Made by a program: the position numbers and the translations under genes. A stretch of 7,663 nt of DNA from Caldisericaceae bacterium. Lineage in GTDB: Bacteria > Caldisericota > Caldisericia > Caldisericales > Caldisericaceae. Shown here piece after piece: positions 6,625 to 7,663 of this stretch (positions are counted from its first letter, which is position 1; every line of letters starts with the position of its first letter). The notes beneath the pieces are model-generated. The model was given only the letters and a program-made list of their open reading frames with translations. It searched no databases and was not told the DNA's origin. The stretch lies in the NCBI GenBank assembly GCA_021161495.1, contig JAGHAO010000088.1:1-7663 (forward strand), given 5' to 3'.

Positions 6625-7125
6625 ATGAATAACTATATTATTACATTACTGAAAAGTATTTTTCCGTGGATGACAACTACGGATTTCTGGGTTCTCCTGT
6701 CCGTTTACGCTTTAATTGTATTCGCACTTTCTGTTTTCGTGTACAGAGATTCGAAATCAAGAGGCGGGAAAGCAGCCTTATGGACTATTTTCACTGTAAT
6801 CTTCGGTGGTATATTGCCTTATCTTTTTTATCTTATTGTGCGTTCTCCGTATACCGAAGAGGAGATAAGAGAAGAAGAGCTTCAAAAGGAGGTGGTTGAA
6901 CTTCAGAGGAAATATTACGAATTAATGCTGGACAAAGAAATTACGCATTGTCCCGTTTGCGGAGAAGAAATTCGTTCCGATTATCTTTACTGTCCTTACT
7001 GTTTTACGCAGTTAAAGAAGAAATGTCCGGAGTGTGGAAGAGCAATAGACAAAAATTTTAAAATTTGCCCTTACTGCGGACATGTTTTTGAAGAAGAAAA
7101 CGAAGGGAAAGGAGTGGTCGAATGA
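6625..7125 (+). CDS. Membrane protein with two transmembrane segments and a double zinc-ribbon tail
   Basis: The 166-residue product has two hydrophobic segments, about 21-40 and 51-72, joined by a basic loop (RDSKSRGGK). A charged, probably coiled-coil region follows (78-103), then two zinc ribbons. The first has CPVCG (109-113) with CPYC (123-126); the second has CPECG (134-138) with CPYCG (148-152). Such ribbons usually bind structural zinc. I do not recognise a named family, and the function is unknown. It starts 10 bases after folC and overlaps rnfC by four bases (ATGA), suggesting a membrane role tied to the Rnf complex. The ATG at 6625 has no ribosome site. A TTG at 6589 would add 12 residues and lies inside folC; an ATG at 6670 would spare both membrane segments but also lacks a clear site. 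The start is therefore uncertain. Confidence 0.85.
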   Translation: MNNYIITLLKSIFPWMTTTDFWVLLSVYALIVFALSVFVYRDSKSRGGKAALWTIFTVIFGGILPYLFYLIVRSPYTEEEIREEELQKEVVELQRKYYELMLDKEITHCPVCGEEIRSDYLYCPYCFTQLKKKCPECGRAIDKNFKICPYCGHVFEEENEGKGVVE

Positions 7126-7663
7126 AACTGTTCACGTTTAAGCCGGGCGGTGTTCATCCTCCGGAAAACAAATTTACAAAAGACAAGGCATTTGACAGAA
7201 TGTCTCCCCCTTCTATTGCCGTTATCCCTCTGTCTCAGCACATAGGTGCGCCGAATACTCCCACGGTAAAGGTCGGCGATTATGTTAAGATAGGCCAGGT
7301 TATAGGGACGTCTACCGGTTTTGTTTCTGCGCCGGTGCACGCTACCGTATCCGGAGAGGTAATCGCAATAGAGGCAAGGCCGCATCCGTTAGGTAAGAAC
7401 GTTCAAACGGTTATTATCAAAAACGATTTTAAAGACGGATGGTTTAAGGAACCGGAAAGTAGGAACCTCTACGATCTTTCCAAAGAGGAAATTTTGAAAC
7501 TTATCAGAGAATACGGAATTGTGGGAATGGGTGGTGCCACTTTCCCCACCGCGGTAAAACTTTCTCCTCCCAAAGGAAAGGTCATAGAAACTCTGATAGC
7601 CAACGGTGCGGAGTGCGAACCGTATCTTACTACGGATTACAGAACAATGCTTGAATTTACCGA
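7122..7663 (+). CDS. rnfC: Electron transport complex subunit RnfC, 5' part, cut by window edge
   Basis: The first 180 residues of RnfC are present; the family is usually about 440 or more, so the two 4Fe-4S cluster motifs lie beyond the window. Diagnostic parts are GGVHPPENK (9-17), the barrel-sandwich region around 43-100, VGMGGATFPT (134-143) and NGAECEPYLT (161-170), the latter two belonging to the NuoF-like nucleotide-binding part. RnfC is the peripheral subunit that exchanges electrons with NAD(H). The Rnf complex couples ferredoxin:NAD+ electron transfer to Na+ or H+ transport across the cytoplasmic membrane. AAAGGAG (7108-7114) precedes the ATG by seven bases, and the ATG overlaps the stop of the zinc-ribbon gene. 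The other rnf genes are expected downstream. Confidence 0.97.
   Translation, partial: MKLFTFKPGGVHPPENKFTKDKAFDRMSPPSIAVIPLSQHIGAPNTPTVKVGDYVKIGQVIGTSTGFVSAPVHATVSGEVIAIEARPHPLGKNVQTVIIKNDFKDGWFKEPESRNLYDLSKEEILKLIREYGIVGMGGATFPTAVKLSPPKGKVIETLIANGAECEPYLTTDYRTMLEFT

Noticed and set aside
6885..6894. AAAGGAGGTG, a ten-base match to the Shine-Dalgarno consensus inside the zinc-ribbon gene
   Set aside because: It encodes Lys-Glu-Val; the nearest in-frame ATG is 30 bases away and the nearby TTG soon meets a stop. A translation pause is possible but unsupported.

Overview
This window comes from a bacterium with moderately AT-rich DNA, strong Shine-Dalgarno sites and tightly packed genes that are all on the + strand. 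The gene content points to a strict anaerobe. It has a flavodiiron protein, a two-iron superoxide reductase and a peroxiredoxin for dealing with stray oxygen, plus the start of an Rnf ion-translocating ferredoxin:NAD+ oxidoreductase. The Lys/Glu-rich proteins and use of AGA/AGG arginine codons would suit a thermophilic or deep-branching anaerobe (Thermotogota- or Caldisericota-like), but I cannot name the organism from sequence alone.

Region 1 (1-2130) is an oxygen-defence operon. It holds the end of a flavodiiron protein gene, a desulfoferrodoxin gene, an AhpC-like peroxiredoxin gene and a small winged-helix regulator gene. Spacing is minimal (4-base overlap, 25-base gap, 2-base gap) and the operon ends in a strong hairpin terminator. 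The products would reduce O2 to water, superoxide to peroxide, and peroxide to water. The regulator, as last gene, is a natural candidate for control of the operon, whose own promoter lies left of the window. The peroxiredoxin has lost the usual resolving cysteine.

Region 2 (2131-6614) starts with a near-consensus sigma-70 type promoter and holds a PPC/DUF296 protein gene, valS and folC. The gaps are 12 and 0 bases, so the three are probably co-transcribed. valS and folC are housekeeping genes; the PPC-domain protein has no established bacterial function.

Region 3 (6610-7663) begins with a perfect TATAAT that overlaps the folC stop codon. It is followed by a small membrane protein with two zinc ribbons, whose gene overlaps rnfC by 4 bases. 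rnfC runs off the right edge. The zinc-ribbon gene has no Shine-Dalgarno site and may be read from a nearly leaderless transcript. Its coupling to rnfC makes it a candidate accessory factor of the Rnf complex.

No stretch over 300 bases lacks a gene; the longest gap is 2070-2204. I saw no tRNA, rRNA, CRISPR array or mobile element. Nothing here is clearly a new multi-gene system. The least explained items are the zinc-ribbon membrane protein before rnfC, the resolving-cysteine-less peroxiredoxin with its adjacent regulator, and the PPC protein.
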